NCBI GenBank assembly: GCA_963669415.2
Contig: CAXXPS010000003.1
Span: 1,488,001-1,552,000, forward strand
Source: JAWKWH01 sp963669415
Lineage (GTDB): Bacteria > Pseudomonadota > Alphaproteobacteria > Rhizobiales > Rhizobiaceae
DNA: 64,000 nucleotides
Direction of reading: 5' to 3'
The notes under the pieces are model-generated. The model was not told the origin of the DNA. It was given only the letters and a program-made list of their open reading frames with translations, and made no database searches. Positions 53,551 to 62,500 of the stretch are shown piece by piece. The position numbers and the translations under genes were made by a program. The number at the start of each line of letters is the position of its first letter. Positions within the stretch are counted from its first letter, which is position 1.

Positions 53551-54042
53551 CTACCCGCACTGCCGCTCGCGCCACAGTATCACCTGCGGCAGATGAGACC
53601 ATCCAAAGGCGTGATCACTGTCGCCATGGGCCTGCAGATGCTGGAAACGCTCGGCGGCTTCAGCGATTGACGGCCGATGGCCGGCGGGTACCCACCACAT
53701 TACAAAGTTTGAATTGCCCTCCGGCTCGAACCATTCGCGACGCTTGGCATAAAAGCGCTTGTGAACGGTATTCCAAACAAAGTGCTCAAGCGTCTCAACG
53801 CTCTCCCAAACCGATAATGTGGATGCTGTACGCGGATTGCCGTCGAAGCTGCCGTGCGGATCGAGCTGCTCGTTCTCCATTTCCTCATCAGTCATGCGCC
53901 AGATAAATCCCGGCGATTTTTCGGCAAGCAGGTTCACCCGGTGCAGATTGTCCGCGAACTCCGCCACGCGCGGATCTTCCCAATCGTGCTTCAGAGTTCC
54001 AAAGTTGAACTCGGCCAGGTGATGGTCTGCCGGTTGGATCAT
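53551..54042 (-). CDS. DUF3291 family protein
   Basis: A 163-residue soluble protein with HLAEFNFGTLKHDWEDPRV, NLLAEKSPGFIWRM and SVWESVETLEHFVW, which resembles DUF3291 proteins with an antibiotic-biosynthesis-monooxygenase-like fold. Its function is unknown. It starts 8 bp after the nuoF stop and ends 11 bp before MAPEG, so it is embedded in the nuo operon. Confidence 0.83.
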   Translation of the reverse strand: MIQPADHHLAEFNFGTLKHDWEDPRVAEFADNLHRVNLLAEKSPGFIWRMTDEEMENEQLDPHGSFDGNPRTASTLSVWESVETLEHFVWNTVHKRFYAKRREWFEPEGNSNFVMWWVPAGHRPSIAEAAERFQHLQAHGDSDHAFGWSHLPQVILWRERQCG

Positions 54043-54050
54043 CAGGCCAT

Positions 54051-55352
54051 CTACTCCGCTGCCACCATGGCCGGTTCAGCGCGGTGGCTGTTGCGGGTGA
54101 ATTCGTCGATGCGGCGCTCGATTTCCGGGCGGAAGTGGCGGATCAGACCCTGGATCGGCCAGGCTGCCGCATCGCCGAGCGCACAAATCGTGTGGCCCTC
54201 TACCTGCTTTGTCACGTCAAGCAGCATGTCAATCTCTTCCTTGCGCGCCTCGCCCTTGACCAGCCGCTCCATGACGCGCCACATCCAGCCAGTGCCTTCC
54301 CGGCACGGCGTGCACTGGCCACAACTTTCGTGCTTGTAGAAATAGGCCAGCCGCGCGATGGCTTTGACGATGTCGGTGGACTTGTCCATGACAATCACCG
54401 CCGCGGTACCAAGGCCGGATTTCAGATCCTTGAGCGCGTCGAAATCCATCGGACAATCAATGATTTGGTCGGCAGGGACCATGGGTACGGACGAGCCACC
54501 GGGGATGACTGCGAGCAGATTGTCCCAGCCGCCCCGGATGCCGCCGCAATGCACGTCGATCAGTTCCCTGAACGGGATCGACATCGCCTCCTCGACCGTG
54601 CACGGCGTGTTCACATGACCGGATACGCAGAACAGTTTGGTGCCACGATTGTTTTCACGCCCGAAACCGGCAAACCAGCCTGCACCGCGGCGTAATATGG
54701 TCGGTGCGACCGCGATCGATTCAACATTGTTGACCGTTGTCGGGCAGCCGTAGAGGCCGACATTGGCGGGAAATGGCGGCTTCAGCCGTGGCTGACCCTT
54801 CTTGCCCTCCAGGCTTTCCAGAAGTGCAGTCTCCTCGCCGCAGATATAGGCACCGGCGCCGTGATGAACGAAAACATCAAAATCCCAGCCGCACTTGTTG
54901 TTTTTGCCCAACAAACCGGCGTCGTAGCATTCGTCAATTGCCGCCTGCAGCGCTTCACGCTCACGGATGAATTCGCCGCGAACATAAATGTAAGCCGCGT
55001 TGGCGCCCATGGCGAAACCGGCAACAACGCAACCCTCGACAAGCGTGTGCGGATCGTGACGCAGAATGTCGCGGTCTTTACAGGTGCCGGGCTCGGATTC
55101 ATCCGCATTGACGACCAGGTAGCACGGGCGATCGGACTGTTTGGGCATGAACGACCATTTAAGCCCGGTCGGGAACCCGGCGCCGCCACGCCCGCGCAGG
55201 CCGGAATCCTTCATCTCCTGGATGATCCAGTCGCGACCCTTCTCGATTAGCGTCTTGGTGCCGTCCCAATGGCCACGGCGCATCGCTCCCTTCAGCGAAC
55301 GGTCGTACTGGCCGTAGATATTGGTGAAGATGCGGTCTTTATCTGCAAGCAT
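54051..55352 (-). CDS. nuoF: NADH-quinone oxidoreductase subunit F
   Basis: The 433-residue NADH- and FMN-binding subunit. It has GLRGRGGAGFPTGLKW (NADH/FMN site), GAGAYICGEETALLESLEG, and the 4Fe-4S cysteines in ESCGQCTPCREGT. I chose the ATG at 55352, 8 bases after GAGAGG; GTG/ATG codons at 55361 and 55358 are also in frame. It overlaps the 86-residue small gene by 14 bp. Confidence 0.96.
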   Translation of the reverse strand: MLADKDRIFTNIYGQYDRSLKGAMRRGHWDGTKTLIEKGRDWIIQEMKDSGLRGRGGAGFPTGLKWSFMPKQSDRPCYLVVNADESEPGTCKDRDILRHDPHTLVEGCVVAGFAMGANAAYIYVRGEFIREREALQAAIDECYDAGLLGKNNKCGWDFDVFVHHGAGAYICGEETALLESLEGKKGQPRLKPPFPANVGLYGCPTTVNNVESIAVAPTILRRGAGWFAGFGRENNRGTKLFCVSGHVNTPCTVEEAMSIPFRELIDVHCGGIRGGWDNLLAVIPGGSSVPMVPADQIIDCPMDFDALKDLKSGLGTAAVIVMDKSTDIVKAIARLAYFYKHESCGQCTPCREGTGWMWRVMERLVKGEARKEEIDMLLDVTKQVEGHTICALGDAAAWPIQGLIRHFRPEIERRIDEFTRNSHRAEPAMVAAE

Positions 55353-55599
55353 CACCATCACCTCTCATCTCTTGCACAGATTGCTTTCGCCACATCCGGC
55401 GCGCCAATTCCAGACCGACGCCGATAGTCGAAACGAACAGCACCGCAGCAAACAGTAGGACAAAACCGCGTTCGCCCGTCCAAATCGCTCCGGTGCCGGT
55501 AATCACCAGAGCAAGGAGTGCCGCCATAGCATTCACCTGAGCGCAAACCGGCAACTCCCTGAATGCGCTTTGCAGCGTATGTCCCGCAATCGCAATCAT
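55339..55599 (-). CDS. Small membrane protein encoded between nuoE and nuoF
   Basis: An 86-residue protein with two hydrophobic helices (about 24-40 and 45-65) and a basic end (ARRMWRKQ). Its ATG overlaps the nuoE stop (TAATG), and its end overlaps the nuoF start by 14 bp. I recognise no family, and it is not a known complex I subunit. Confidence 0.65.
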   Translation of the reverse strand: MIAIAGHTLQSAFRELPVCAQVNAMAALLALVITGTGAIWTGERGFVLLFAAVLFVSTIGVGLELARRMWRKQSVQEMRGDGDACR

Positions 55600-56618
55600 T
55601 ACGGCTTCTTTCCAAACACGCGGAGATATTCTTGCGCTCCGCCCTTGGCGAGCGCCTTGGCCTGCTTAATCCAGTCGTCGCGTTCTATGCGGCCCTTGAA
55701 TTTCAGGTAATTGTCGACCCAGTCGGCCTCGGCCTTTTTCCAGGAGGCAACTTGTTTGTAAGTGTAGACCCCAAGCCCGTTCAACACGCCTTCGAGTTTC
55801 GGTCCGACACCGGAAATCAGTTTCAGATCGTCCGGCTCGGCGGGCTTCTCGACTGCTGCCGGCCTGTTTTTATCGTCGGATTTGCCGGTAGAGCCTGCCT
55901 GCTTCGTCGACGGTTTGACAGCCGGAGCCTTCTTCACCACGGTTTTCTTGCCGCCTCCGATTTTGGCGGTCGATGTCCTGGCGCGGCCATTTGATTTGCC
56001 GGAACGGATTTCGTCAGTTAGCGAAGTCAGGCCGCTCTCGGGCGCCGAAACCATGCGGCCATTTTGCGGCCCGGTCGGAACCACGTCGCCCCGGCCAGCT
56101 TCGAACTCGTCGATGATCTCTTCAAGCCGTTCCGGCGTCAGATCTTCGTAGGTATCCTTGAACACCATCACCATTGGTGCGTTGACGCAGGCGCCCAGGC
56201 ATTCGACCTCTTCCCACGAAAGCGTTCCAGCCGCGTTCGTTTCGAACTGGTGCTCGGATATTTTGCGCTTGCAGACCTTTATCAGGTCTTCAGAACCGCG
56301 CAGCATGCATGGCGTTGTGCCGCAAACCTGAATATGCGCCTTCGTGCCAACCGGTTTCAGCTGGAATTGGGTATAGAACGACGCGACTTCGAGAACGCGG
56401 ATCAGCGGCATGTCGAGCATGTCGGACACGTGCTCGATGGCCGCCTTGGTGACCCAGCCATCCTGCTCCTGCGCCCGCATCAAAAGCGGGATCACGGCGG
56501 ACTGCTCACGGCCCTTCGGATATTTCTTGATCGTCTGCTTGGCCCAGGCGGTGTTGGCCCGGTTGAACTTGAACCCGGCGGGCTGAACGGCAGCATCTGC
56601 GAGACGGCGTACGGACAT
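55599..56618 (-). CDS. nuoE: NADH-quinone oxidoreductase subunit E with C-terminal extension
   Basis: A 339-residue protein, twice the usual NuoE length. The N-terminal 165 residues are standard, with 2Fe-2S cysteines in CGTTPCMLRG and ECLGACVNAP. A Lys/Ala-rich linker (about 200-255) follows, then a helix-hairpin-like module DDLKLISGVGPKLEGVLNGL...VASWKKAEADWVD. This extension occurs in rhizobial NuoE and in other proteins of the group; its role is unknown. Confidence 0.93.
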   Translation of the reverse strand: MSVRRLADAAVQPAGFKFNRANTAWAKQTIKKYPKGREQSAVIPLLMRAQEQDGWVTKAAIEHVSDMLDMPLIRVLEVASFYTQFQLKPVGTKAHIQVCGTTPCMLRGSEDLIKVCKRKISEHQFETNAAGTLSWEEVECLGACVNAPMVMVFKDTYEDLTPERLEEIIDEFEAGRGDVVPTGPQNGRMVSAPESGLTSLTDEIRSGKSNGRARTSTAKIGGGKKTVVKKAPAVKPSTKQAGSTGKSDDKNRPAAVEKPAEPDDLKLISGVGPKLEGVLNGLGVYTYKQVASWKKAEADWVDNYLKFKGRIERDDWIKQAKALAKGGAQEYLRVFGKKP

Positions 56619-57809
56619 TTAGCGATCAACCTCCCCGAACACGATATCGAGTGAGCCAAGCACGGCGGCGACGTCGGCCAGCAAATGACCGCGGCAAAGG
56701 AAGTCCATCGCCTGCAAATGGGCAAAGCCCGGGGCGCGCAGCTTGCAGCGATAGGGCTTGTTCGATCCGTCAGATACCAGATAGACGCCGAACTCGCCTT
56801 TCGGCGCTTCCACGGCGGCGTAAACCTCGCCCTCCGGTACATGGTAGCCCTCGGTGTATAGCTTGAAATGATGGATCAGCGCTTCCATCGATTTCTTCAT
56901 TTCGCCACGCTTCGGCGGCACAACCTTGCCATCCATATTGGAAACAGGGCCGGTCTTCTCCTTGCCAAGCAGCAACTCGATACACTGACGCATGATCTTC
57001 ACCGATTGGCGCATTTCTTCCATGCGGATCAGGTAGCGGTCGTAATTATCACCGTTCTTGCCGATGGGAATGTCGAAATCCATTTCCTCATAGCATTCAT
57101 AGGGCTGGCTCTTGCGCAGGTCCCAGGCTGCACCCGAGCCACGCACCATGACGCCTGAAAATCCCCAGGCCCAGGCGTCATCAAGATCGACGATGCCGAT
57201 GTCGACATTTCGCTGCTTGAAAATGCGGTTGGGCGTTAACAGGTCGTCGAGATCCTTGACGGTATTCAAGAACGGATCGCACCAATTGGCGATATCCTCG
57301 ACCAGTTCCGGCGGTATATCCTGATGAACGCCGCCGGGTCTGACGTAGGCTGCGTGCATGCGTGCGCCGCAAGCCCGCTCATAAAACGTCATCAGCTTTT
57401 CACGTTCCTCGAAGCCCCATAGCGGCGGCGTTAGCGCTCCCACATCAAGCGCTTGTGTGGTGATGTTCAGAAGATGATTCAGGATGCGGCCGATCTCTGA
57501 ATAGAGCACCCGGACCAACTGGCCGCGCTTTGGCACTTCGATACCGAGCAGGCGCTCGACGGCCAGCGCAAAAGCATGTTCCTGGTTCATCGGTGCGACA
57601 TAGTCGAGCCGGTCAAAATAGGGTATGGCTTGCAGATAGGTTTTCTGCTCAATCAGCTTCTCGGTGCCACGATGTAGCAGGCCAATGTGCGGGTCGACAC
57701 GGTCTACCACTTCGCCATCGAGTTCCAGTACCAGGCGCAAAACACCGTGAGCGGCCGGGTGCTGCGGGCCGAAATTGATGTTGAAATTGCGGACGGCGGT
57801 TTCAGCCAT
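56619..57809 (-). CDS. nuoD: NADH-quinone oxidoreductase subunit D
   Basis: The 396-residue 49-kDa subunit that lines the quinone site. Motifs: FGPQHPAAHGVLRLV at the start, HRGTEKLIE and QPYFDRLDYV-type IPYFDRLDYV. The ATG at 57809 is preferred over a longer frame that overlaps the GFA gene more extensively. It lies directly before nuoE. Confidence 0.95.
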   Translation of the reverse strand: MAETAVRNFNINFGPQHPAAHGVLRLVLELDGEVVDRVDPHIGLLHRGTEKLIEQKTYLQAIPYFDRLDYVAPMNQEHAFALAVERLLGIEVPKRGQLVRVLYSEIGRILNHLLNITTQALDVGALTPPLWGFEEREKLMTFYERACGARMHAAYVRPGGVHQDIPPELVEDIANWCDPFLNTVKDLDDLLTPNRIFKQRNVDIGIVDLDDAWAWGFSGVMVRGSGAAWDLRKSQPYECYEEMDFDIPIGKNGDNYDRYLIRMEEMRQSVKIMRQCIELLLGKEKTGPVSNMDGKVVPPKRGEMKKSMEALIHHFKLYTEGYHVPEGEVYAAVEAPKGEFGVYLVSDGSNKPYRCKLRAPGFAHLQAMDFLCRGHLLADVAAVLGSLDIVFGEVDR

Positions 57810-58239
57810 GGCTATCGTCGCCCTCCGATGGTGCAAACATCGCAAACACTTCAGCACCCGTCATGTTTTGGGTTTCATTGGCAAATTCGTAGCCCGTAGG
57901 CTTCTCATCAATGAAAATCTGGCTCGTTAACGCATACGCAGCGGCATCGGGAAATATCTGAGACGAGACATGATTGTGCTTGCCGTCACGGGTACGCCAC
58001 ACCAGAGAAGTACCACATTCCTTGCAGAAAACCCGCTCAGCCCAAGGCGAGGACTGGTAGACGCCTATCGGAGAACCCTCGGCAATCTCGACGTTCTCGC
58101 CGCAACCGAATGCCAGATACGGTCCGGCGGACCATTGCCGGCAGATGGAGCAGTGGCAGGCATCCATCGCTTCGCGCTCAGGAGTCGCGGTGATCGTCGT
58201 TGCACCGCAAATACATTTGCCGGTCATGGCTTGGGTCAT
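57802..58239 (-). CDS. GFA-family zinc-binding protein
   Basis: A 145-residue protein of the glutathione-dependent formaldehyde-activating (GFA) type. It has the cysteine set GKCICGA, CHCSICRQWS and FCKECGTSLVW expected for two zinc sites. It overlaps nuoC by 4 bp and nuoD by 8 bp, an unusual insertion in the nuo operon. It is coupled translationally; its substrate is unknown, and GFA proteins in general are poorly characterised. Confidence 0.85.
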   Translation of the reverse strand: MTQAMTGKCICGATTITATPEREAMDACHCSICRQWSAGPYLAFGCGENVEIAEGSPIGVYQSSPWAERVFCKECGTSLVWRTRDGKHNHVSSQIFPDAAAYALTSQIFIDEKPTGYEFANETQNMTGAEVFAMFAPSEGDDSHG

Positions 58240-58847
58240 TGCGGTTTGCCCTCCGCTTTCTCATCGCCCGGCAGCACATAGTCCGTACCTTCCCAGGGTG
58301 ACAGAAAATCGAAATTGCGAAACTCCTGTTTCAACTGAACAGGCTCGTAGACGACACGCTTCAGTTGGTCGTCATACCGGCACTCGACAAAGCCAGTTAC
58401 CGGAAAGTCCTTGCGCAGCGGATGGCCGTCGAAACCGTAGTCGGTCAACAAACGGCGCAAATCCGGATGGCCGGTGAACAGGATGCCGTACAGATCATAG
58501 GCTTCGCGTTCAAACCAGTCGGCGCCCGGAAACACCTCGGTCGCCGACGGGATTGGCGTCTGCTCGTCCGTTGTCACCCGGACGCGGATGCGCGTATTCT
58601 GACGCGGCGAAAGCAGGTGATAGACAAAATCAAACCGCCGGTCGCGGCCGGGATAGTCAGCACCGCTGGCGTCAATGAAGGAAAAGAACTGACACTGCGC
58701 GTCGCGCTTTAAAAAATTCAAAACCTCGAGAATGTCGCCCGGTTCCGTCTCGATGGTCAGTTCGCCGAAGGCCACCGTTGCGTCGCCCACTTGCGCGTCA
58801 AGTTTCTCCTTGATGTAAGCGGCAAGGTCCATCAACGCTTCGCTCAT
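58236..58847 (-). CDS. nuoC: NADH-quinone oxidoreductase subunit C
   Basis: A 203-residue 30-kDa subunit. Motifs: EREAYDLYGILFTGHPDLRR and DYGFDGHPLRKDFPVTG. The C-terminal part ends LSPWEGTDYVLPGDEKA. The nuoC and nuoD genes are separate here, unlike the fused nuoCD of enterics. Confidence 0.95.
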   Translation of the reverse strand: MSEALMDLAAYIKEKLDAQVGDATVAFGELTIETEPGDILEVLNFLKRDAQCQFFSFIDASGADYPGRDRRFDFVYHLLSPRQNTRIRVRVTTDEQTPIPSATEVFPGADWFEREAYDLYGILFTGHPDLRRLLTDYGFDGHPLRKDFPVTGFVECRYDDQLKRVVYEPVQLKQEFRNFDFLSPWEGTDYVLPGDEKAEGKPQ

Positions 58848-58856
58848 GACGCTCTC

Positions 58857-59438
58857 CTACCGCTCGATCGTGCCGGTTCGGCGGATTTTCTTCTGCAACA
58901 GAAGGATGCCGTAAAGCAGCGCTTCGGCCGTCGGCGGACAACCGGGTACATAAATATCGACGGGTACGATGCGGTCGCATCCGCGCACCACAGAGTATGA
59001 ATAATGGTAGTAGCCGCCGCCATTGGCGCACGAACCCATCGAAATCACATATCGTGGCTCCGGCATCTGGTCGTACACTTTGCGCAGCGCCGGGGCCATC
59101 TTGTTGGTCAACGTGCCGGCAACGATCATGACATCGGACTGGCGTGGCGAGGCGCGCGGGGCGATACCGAAACGTTCGGCATCATATCTCGGCATGGAGA
59201 CATGCATCATCTCTACTGCACAACAGGCCAGTCCGAACGTCATCCACATCAAAGAGCCTGTTCGCGCCCAGGTAACCAATGCGTCCGATGAGGTGACCAG
59301 GAATCCCTTGTCCGCCAGCTCATTATTGATTTCACCAAAGAATGCGTCGTCATTGCCCACCGGTTTGCCGGTGTTCGGATCGATAATGCCCTTGGGCTGC
59401 GGCGCCACGAGGGTCGAAGGATTATCGCTCAATCCCAT
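58857..59438 (-). CDS. nuoB: NADH-quinone oxidoreductase subunit B
   Basis: A 193-residue subunit carrying cluster N2. The four ligands are C72-C73 in GLACCAVEMM, C137 in SMGSCANGGG and C167 in VPGCPPT. The ATG at 59438 (MGLSDNPSTLVAP) follows AAGGGAGC and overlaps nuoA by 10 bp; a longer start at 59459 is less likely. Confidence 0.96.
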   Translation of the reverse strand: MGLSDNPSTLVAPQPKGIIDPNTGKPVGNDDAFFGEINNELADKGFLVTSSDALVTWARTGSLMWMTFGLACCAVEMMHVSMPRYDAERFGIAPRASPRQSDVMIVAGTLTNKMAPALRKVYDQMPEPRYVISMGSCANGGGYYHYSYSVVRGCDRIVPVDIYVPGCPPTAEALLYGILLLQKKIRRTGTIER

Positions 59439-59794
59439 TCGAGCGCTCCCTTCTTCCATTCATAAATGAATCCGACGGTGAGAATCGCGAGGAATATCAT
59501 CATCGACCAAAACCCGAGCCAGCCCACTTCGCCGAACGAAACCGCCCAGGGAAACAAGAATGCCACTTCGAGATCGAAGATGATGAACAGGATCGCGACC
59601 AGATAGAAGCGGACATCGAATTTCATCCGCGCATCGTCGAACGAATTAAATCCGCACTCATATGCAGACAGTTTTTCCGGATCGGGGGCGCTGTAAGCAA
59701 CCAGAAACGGCGCAATGACAAGCGCCAGTCCGATTGCGGCGGCAACACCAATGAAAATGACGATCGGAAGGTAGGCGCTTAGAAGTTCGCTCAT
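59429..59794 (-). CDS. nuoA: NADH-quinone oxidoreductase subunit A
   Basis: A 121-residue membrane subunit with three helices and the motif SAYECGFNSFDDARMKFDVRFYLVAILFI. It is the first gene of the nuo operon. A 7-bp inverted repeat, AACCGGC (59798-59804)/GCCGGTT (59816-59822), lies directly upstream of the start codon and overlaps the ribosome-binding region. Confidence 0.95.
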   Translation of the reverse strand: MSELLSAYLPIVIFIGVAAAIGLALVIAPFLVAYSAPDPEKLSAYECGFNSFDDARMKFDVRFYLVAILFIIFDLEVAFLFPWAVSFGEVGWLGFWSMMIFLAILTVGFIYEWKKGALEWD

Positions 59795-60053
59795 GAAAAC
59801 CGGCCTTGATGACTTGCCGGTTGATTAGCTGACCACCACGGCCGACGCAAGGCGGCGATGCTTCAAAATGGCCAAAATGTGGTGGGTTGCGAGCAAGTGA
59901 TGGTGCAATGCAACACTTTAGGCGCTGATGACCCGGTGCTCGACGTCATCTCGCGCCTTATGATCTTCAAAAGAGGCTTTGTTCGATCAAACGGATTTCG
60001 GCAAAATTGCGCCTTAGAAATCAGCTGTAGATCCGGCTCGCAACAGCCATAAT

Positions 60054-60236
60054 TCAGCGTGGATTTTTGCGTCTGTCGGGCAGCACTCGGCGGTCGTCAC
60101 CTGAACGGCGTTCGCCTTCTTTTTGCTTGGCAATCCAAAAACGCTTGTCCTTGCCGGAACGGCGGTCGTCACCGGAGCGGCGCACCCCATCTTTTCGTTC
60201 CACCAAGGCTTCGGGCCAGTTTAATTTTTCCGGCAT
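60054..60236 (-). CDS. Small basic protein with RRSGDDRR repeats, 60 aa
   Basis: From the ATG at 60236 (AGGAACAGGACC upstream) the protein is 60 residues, very rich in Arg, Asp and Lys. It contains RRSGDDRR twice, plus the related RRSGDDRRVLPDRRK end. Such RRxGxDRR repeats occur in small alphaproteobacterial proteins of unknown function. It lies upstream of nuoA on the same strand; the gap 59795-60053 holds no other gene. Confidence 0.6.
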   Translation of the reverse strand: MPEKLNWPEALVERKDGVRRSGDDRRSGKDKRFWIAKQKEGERRSGDDRRVLPDRRKNPR

Positions 60237-60435
60237 GGTCCTGTTCCTTTTGGCGCCGGATATTAGCAAAAGAGCATAAATGGCCGGTTAATAGCCTGAC
60301 AAGCGTCAGCATCGGCTCCTTTGCCGGGCTGGACCCTAGAGCGTATTCGCTCTTTGTTGCTTTGTGCTGTGAGCAGCGGTGAAACGACACAAGAAAACCT
60401 GTCCTGTATCTTCCCACATCGTATAAAAACAATCT

Positions 60436-60873
60436 ATGGGTGAGTCGAATCCATTCAAGCAGCCTGTGGTCACATTCCACCAGCTCCACAAAAGGTTCGA
60501 GAATAACCAACATGACCCGCTGGTGGGCATGCTTTACGCTGCAATTCTGGCGTTTCCGATTGCGATGGTTGTTGTGCTGTTCATTCTGTTCATCATAGTC
60601 ACCTTCTTTGAAAACCCTCAGCAGAACACCCTGGGCCTCTTTGTGGTCTTTTTGATTGTCGGCGCAGGATTCTTACTGACTTCGCCGGTGCTTTTGTTGT
60701 GGTTCCTCTACGTCATTCCCTATCTGGCGGTTTTGCCGATTGCCGCAGCCTTGGCCACTTCCGGCCTAATCGGTCTGGGATACCGGCTCCCCAAAGTCTT
60801 CCTCTTCATATGGGTTGCCGCCTGGACCGCCACGTTTTGCATCGCCATTTCCATGGACCCGATTCCTGCTTGA
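60436..60873 (+). CDS. Hypothetical membrane protein, four predicted helices
   Basis: A 145-residue protein with four hydrophobic stretches (about 35-57, 68-90, 91-112 and 118-138) after a hydrophilic 30-residue N-terminus. No family recognised. No obvious Shine-Dalgarno precedes the ATG, so the start is uncertain. It lies alone on the plus strand. Confidence 0.55.
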   Translation: MGESNPFKQPVVTFHQLHKRFENNQHDPLVGMLYAAILAFPIAMVVVLFILFIIVTFFENPQQNTLGLFVVFLIVGAGFLLTSPVLLLWFLYVIPYLAVLPIAAALATSGLIGLGYRLPKVFLFIWVAAWTATFCIAISMDPIPA

Positions 60874-60961
60874 AATATTCTTCGGCGCATTCGTCCTGGT
60901 CCATAGCGCCTGTGAAATGGCGAACCGACAGAAAATGCAATGACGGACCGGATGATCGACG

Positions 60962-61396
60962 TTATCGCGGGGCGGCTTTATCCCCATGCATTGCCTGCAG
61001 TTTTTCCAGCATTCTGGCCATTTGCGCATGAACGATTTGAACCGCCTGAAGCGGACGGATCATCACCTTGAATTCGGTGATCTGGCCATCCTCGTTCCAC
61101 TGGATGATATCGACACCATTGACATATTTTCCATCCATCTCGGTCTCGAATTCCAGAACCGCACGATCACCGCAATCAAACACTTTCGTATATTTGAAGC
61201 TGTCATTGCCGATGGTCTCGCTGGCGGCCATCAGATAGGCCATGGTGATCATCTTGCCGCGTTGCGGGGTAAACACCACTGGGCTCAGCATCACCGCATC
61301 TTCAGCGATGATCTGGCCGAGCGCTTGGGGTGAATGATCGCCTTCAATGAAATCCATCCAGCGCTGGACGTTTGGTTGGTAAGGCAAGAAATTCAC
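60962..61396 (-). CDS. NTF2/SnoaL-like protein
   Basis: A 144-residue protein with the pattern WMDFIEGDHSPQALGQIIAE, then VNGVDIIQWNEDGQITEFKVMIRP, typical of the NTF2-like (SnoaL) fold of small cavity-bearing proteins. The substrate is unknown. Confidence 0.75.
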   Translation of the reverse strand: MNFLPYQPNVQRWMDFIEGDHSPQALGQIIAEDAVMLSPVVFTPQRGKMITMAYLMAASETIGNDSFKYTKVFDCGDRAVLEFETEMDGKYVNGVDIIQWNEDGQITEFKVMIRPLQAVQIVHAQMARMLEKLQAMHGDKAAPR

Positions 61397-61481
61397 TCCC
61401 GGATGTCGTTCATCTGACCTCTGATTTGAGATGAACGTTACCGGTTAAGATCAGCGTGGCCAATGCCGAACCCGAGAAATC

Positions 61482-62396
61482 TTACAAACCCGCGGCCAGG
61501 GTTATTGTCAGCAGCGAGCCGACGGAACTGTAGAGAATGGCGCGGGCGATGGCATCGACCCGCACCCCGTAATTCAGCGCCAGCATGAATGCCATGATCC
61601 CACAGGGTGCTGCGGCCACCATCATTGCCGGTCTCATCACGTCGGAGGCCAGGTGCAAGACGCCGGCAAAAATCGCCCATGCCATCAGCGGATGAATAAT
61701 CAGTTTCATGCCGGTGATCGCTACGGGCAGCATGGCGCGATCGCCTTCCTGCGGCTGGCTCAAAATGACCCCCAGCGCAAACAAAAGCGCCGGGGCGGCG
61801 GCGTCTGCGAGCAATTTCAGAAAAACATCAAACCCGCCCGGTAATGCGAGGTCGGATAATCCAAAGCCGAGACCCAGCACCATCGCGACCACTGGCGGAT
61901 TGCGCACGATCTTGCCGACTGTGTGACTGATGGAGGCATCCCTTGTGGCAAGAACATCCATCAAGACGATCGTCCCGCAAAACAGCAGGATACCGTCCAT
62001 GGTGATTATCGCGACAATTGGTGTCACCGCCGCTTCGCCAAACAACGTCACCGCAATCGGCAGGACAAAGAGAACATGGTTCGTCAAGGCCAGGACAAGC
62101 CCCAGAAGGGCCGCTTCCTTGATGTCGGCGCGGAACAAATAGCGGGCGATGGCAAATCCGCTGGCGTACATAACGATTTCGGTGAGCAAATACCCGCCGA
62201 GCATCGCCAAATCGAATTCCTCCAGCGGCGCACGGGCCAGCAGCCGGAAACCCAGGGCGGGCATGCCGACAAACATGACGAACTTGTTGATCGCCATGGC
62301 CATGTTGAAATCAAACGTTCCACGCTTGCCGAATGCGTACCCCAAGGCGCCGATGGCGAAGACCGGCAATACGCCATTCAGCAGATGGTCAAGCAA
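61482..62396 (-). CDS. AEC-family transporter (auxin efflux carrier fold)
   Basis: A 304-residue protein with ten hydrophobic helices, a conserved N-half (VLPVFAIGALGYAFGKRG) and crossover-like PVVAMVLGLGFGLSDL. AEC family members export or import small organic acids; the substrate here is not known. The gene stands alone. Confidence 0.83.
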   Translation of the reverse strand: MLDHLLNGVLPVFAIGALGYAFGKRGTFDFNMAMAINKFVMFVGMPALGFRLLARAPLEEFDLAMLGGYLLTEIVMYASGFAIARYLFRADIKEAALLGLVLALTNHVLFVLPIAVTLFGEAAVTPIVAIITMDGILLFCGTIVLMDVLATRDASISHTVGKIVRNPPVVAMVLGLGFGLSDLALPGGFDVFLKLLADAAAPALLFALGVILSQPQEGDRAMLPVAITGMKLIIHPLMAWAIFAGVLHLASDVMRPAMMVAAAPCGIMAFMLALNYGVRVDAIARAILYSSVGSLLTITLAAGL

Positions 62397-62500
62397 ATTC
62401 TTGTCCCCTGGGGTCAGGACTCATCAATATTATCCGTTCTGCGTGAGGGTTATCAGCCCCGAGAACAGCCAGGGCGATCGATAATAGGAAGGGTTTGAAT

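Noticed and set aside
59858..60052. A 64-codon plus-strand frame upstream of nuoA
   Set aside because: No Shine-Dalgarno, no family resemblance, and it overlaps the probable nuo promoter region.
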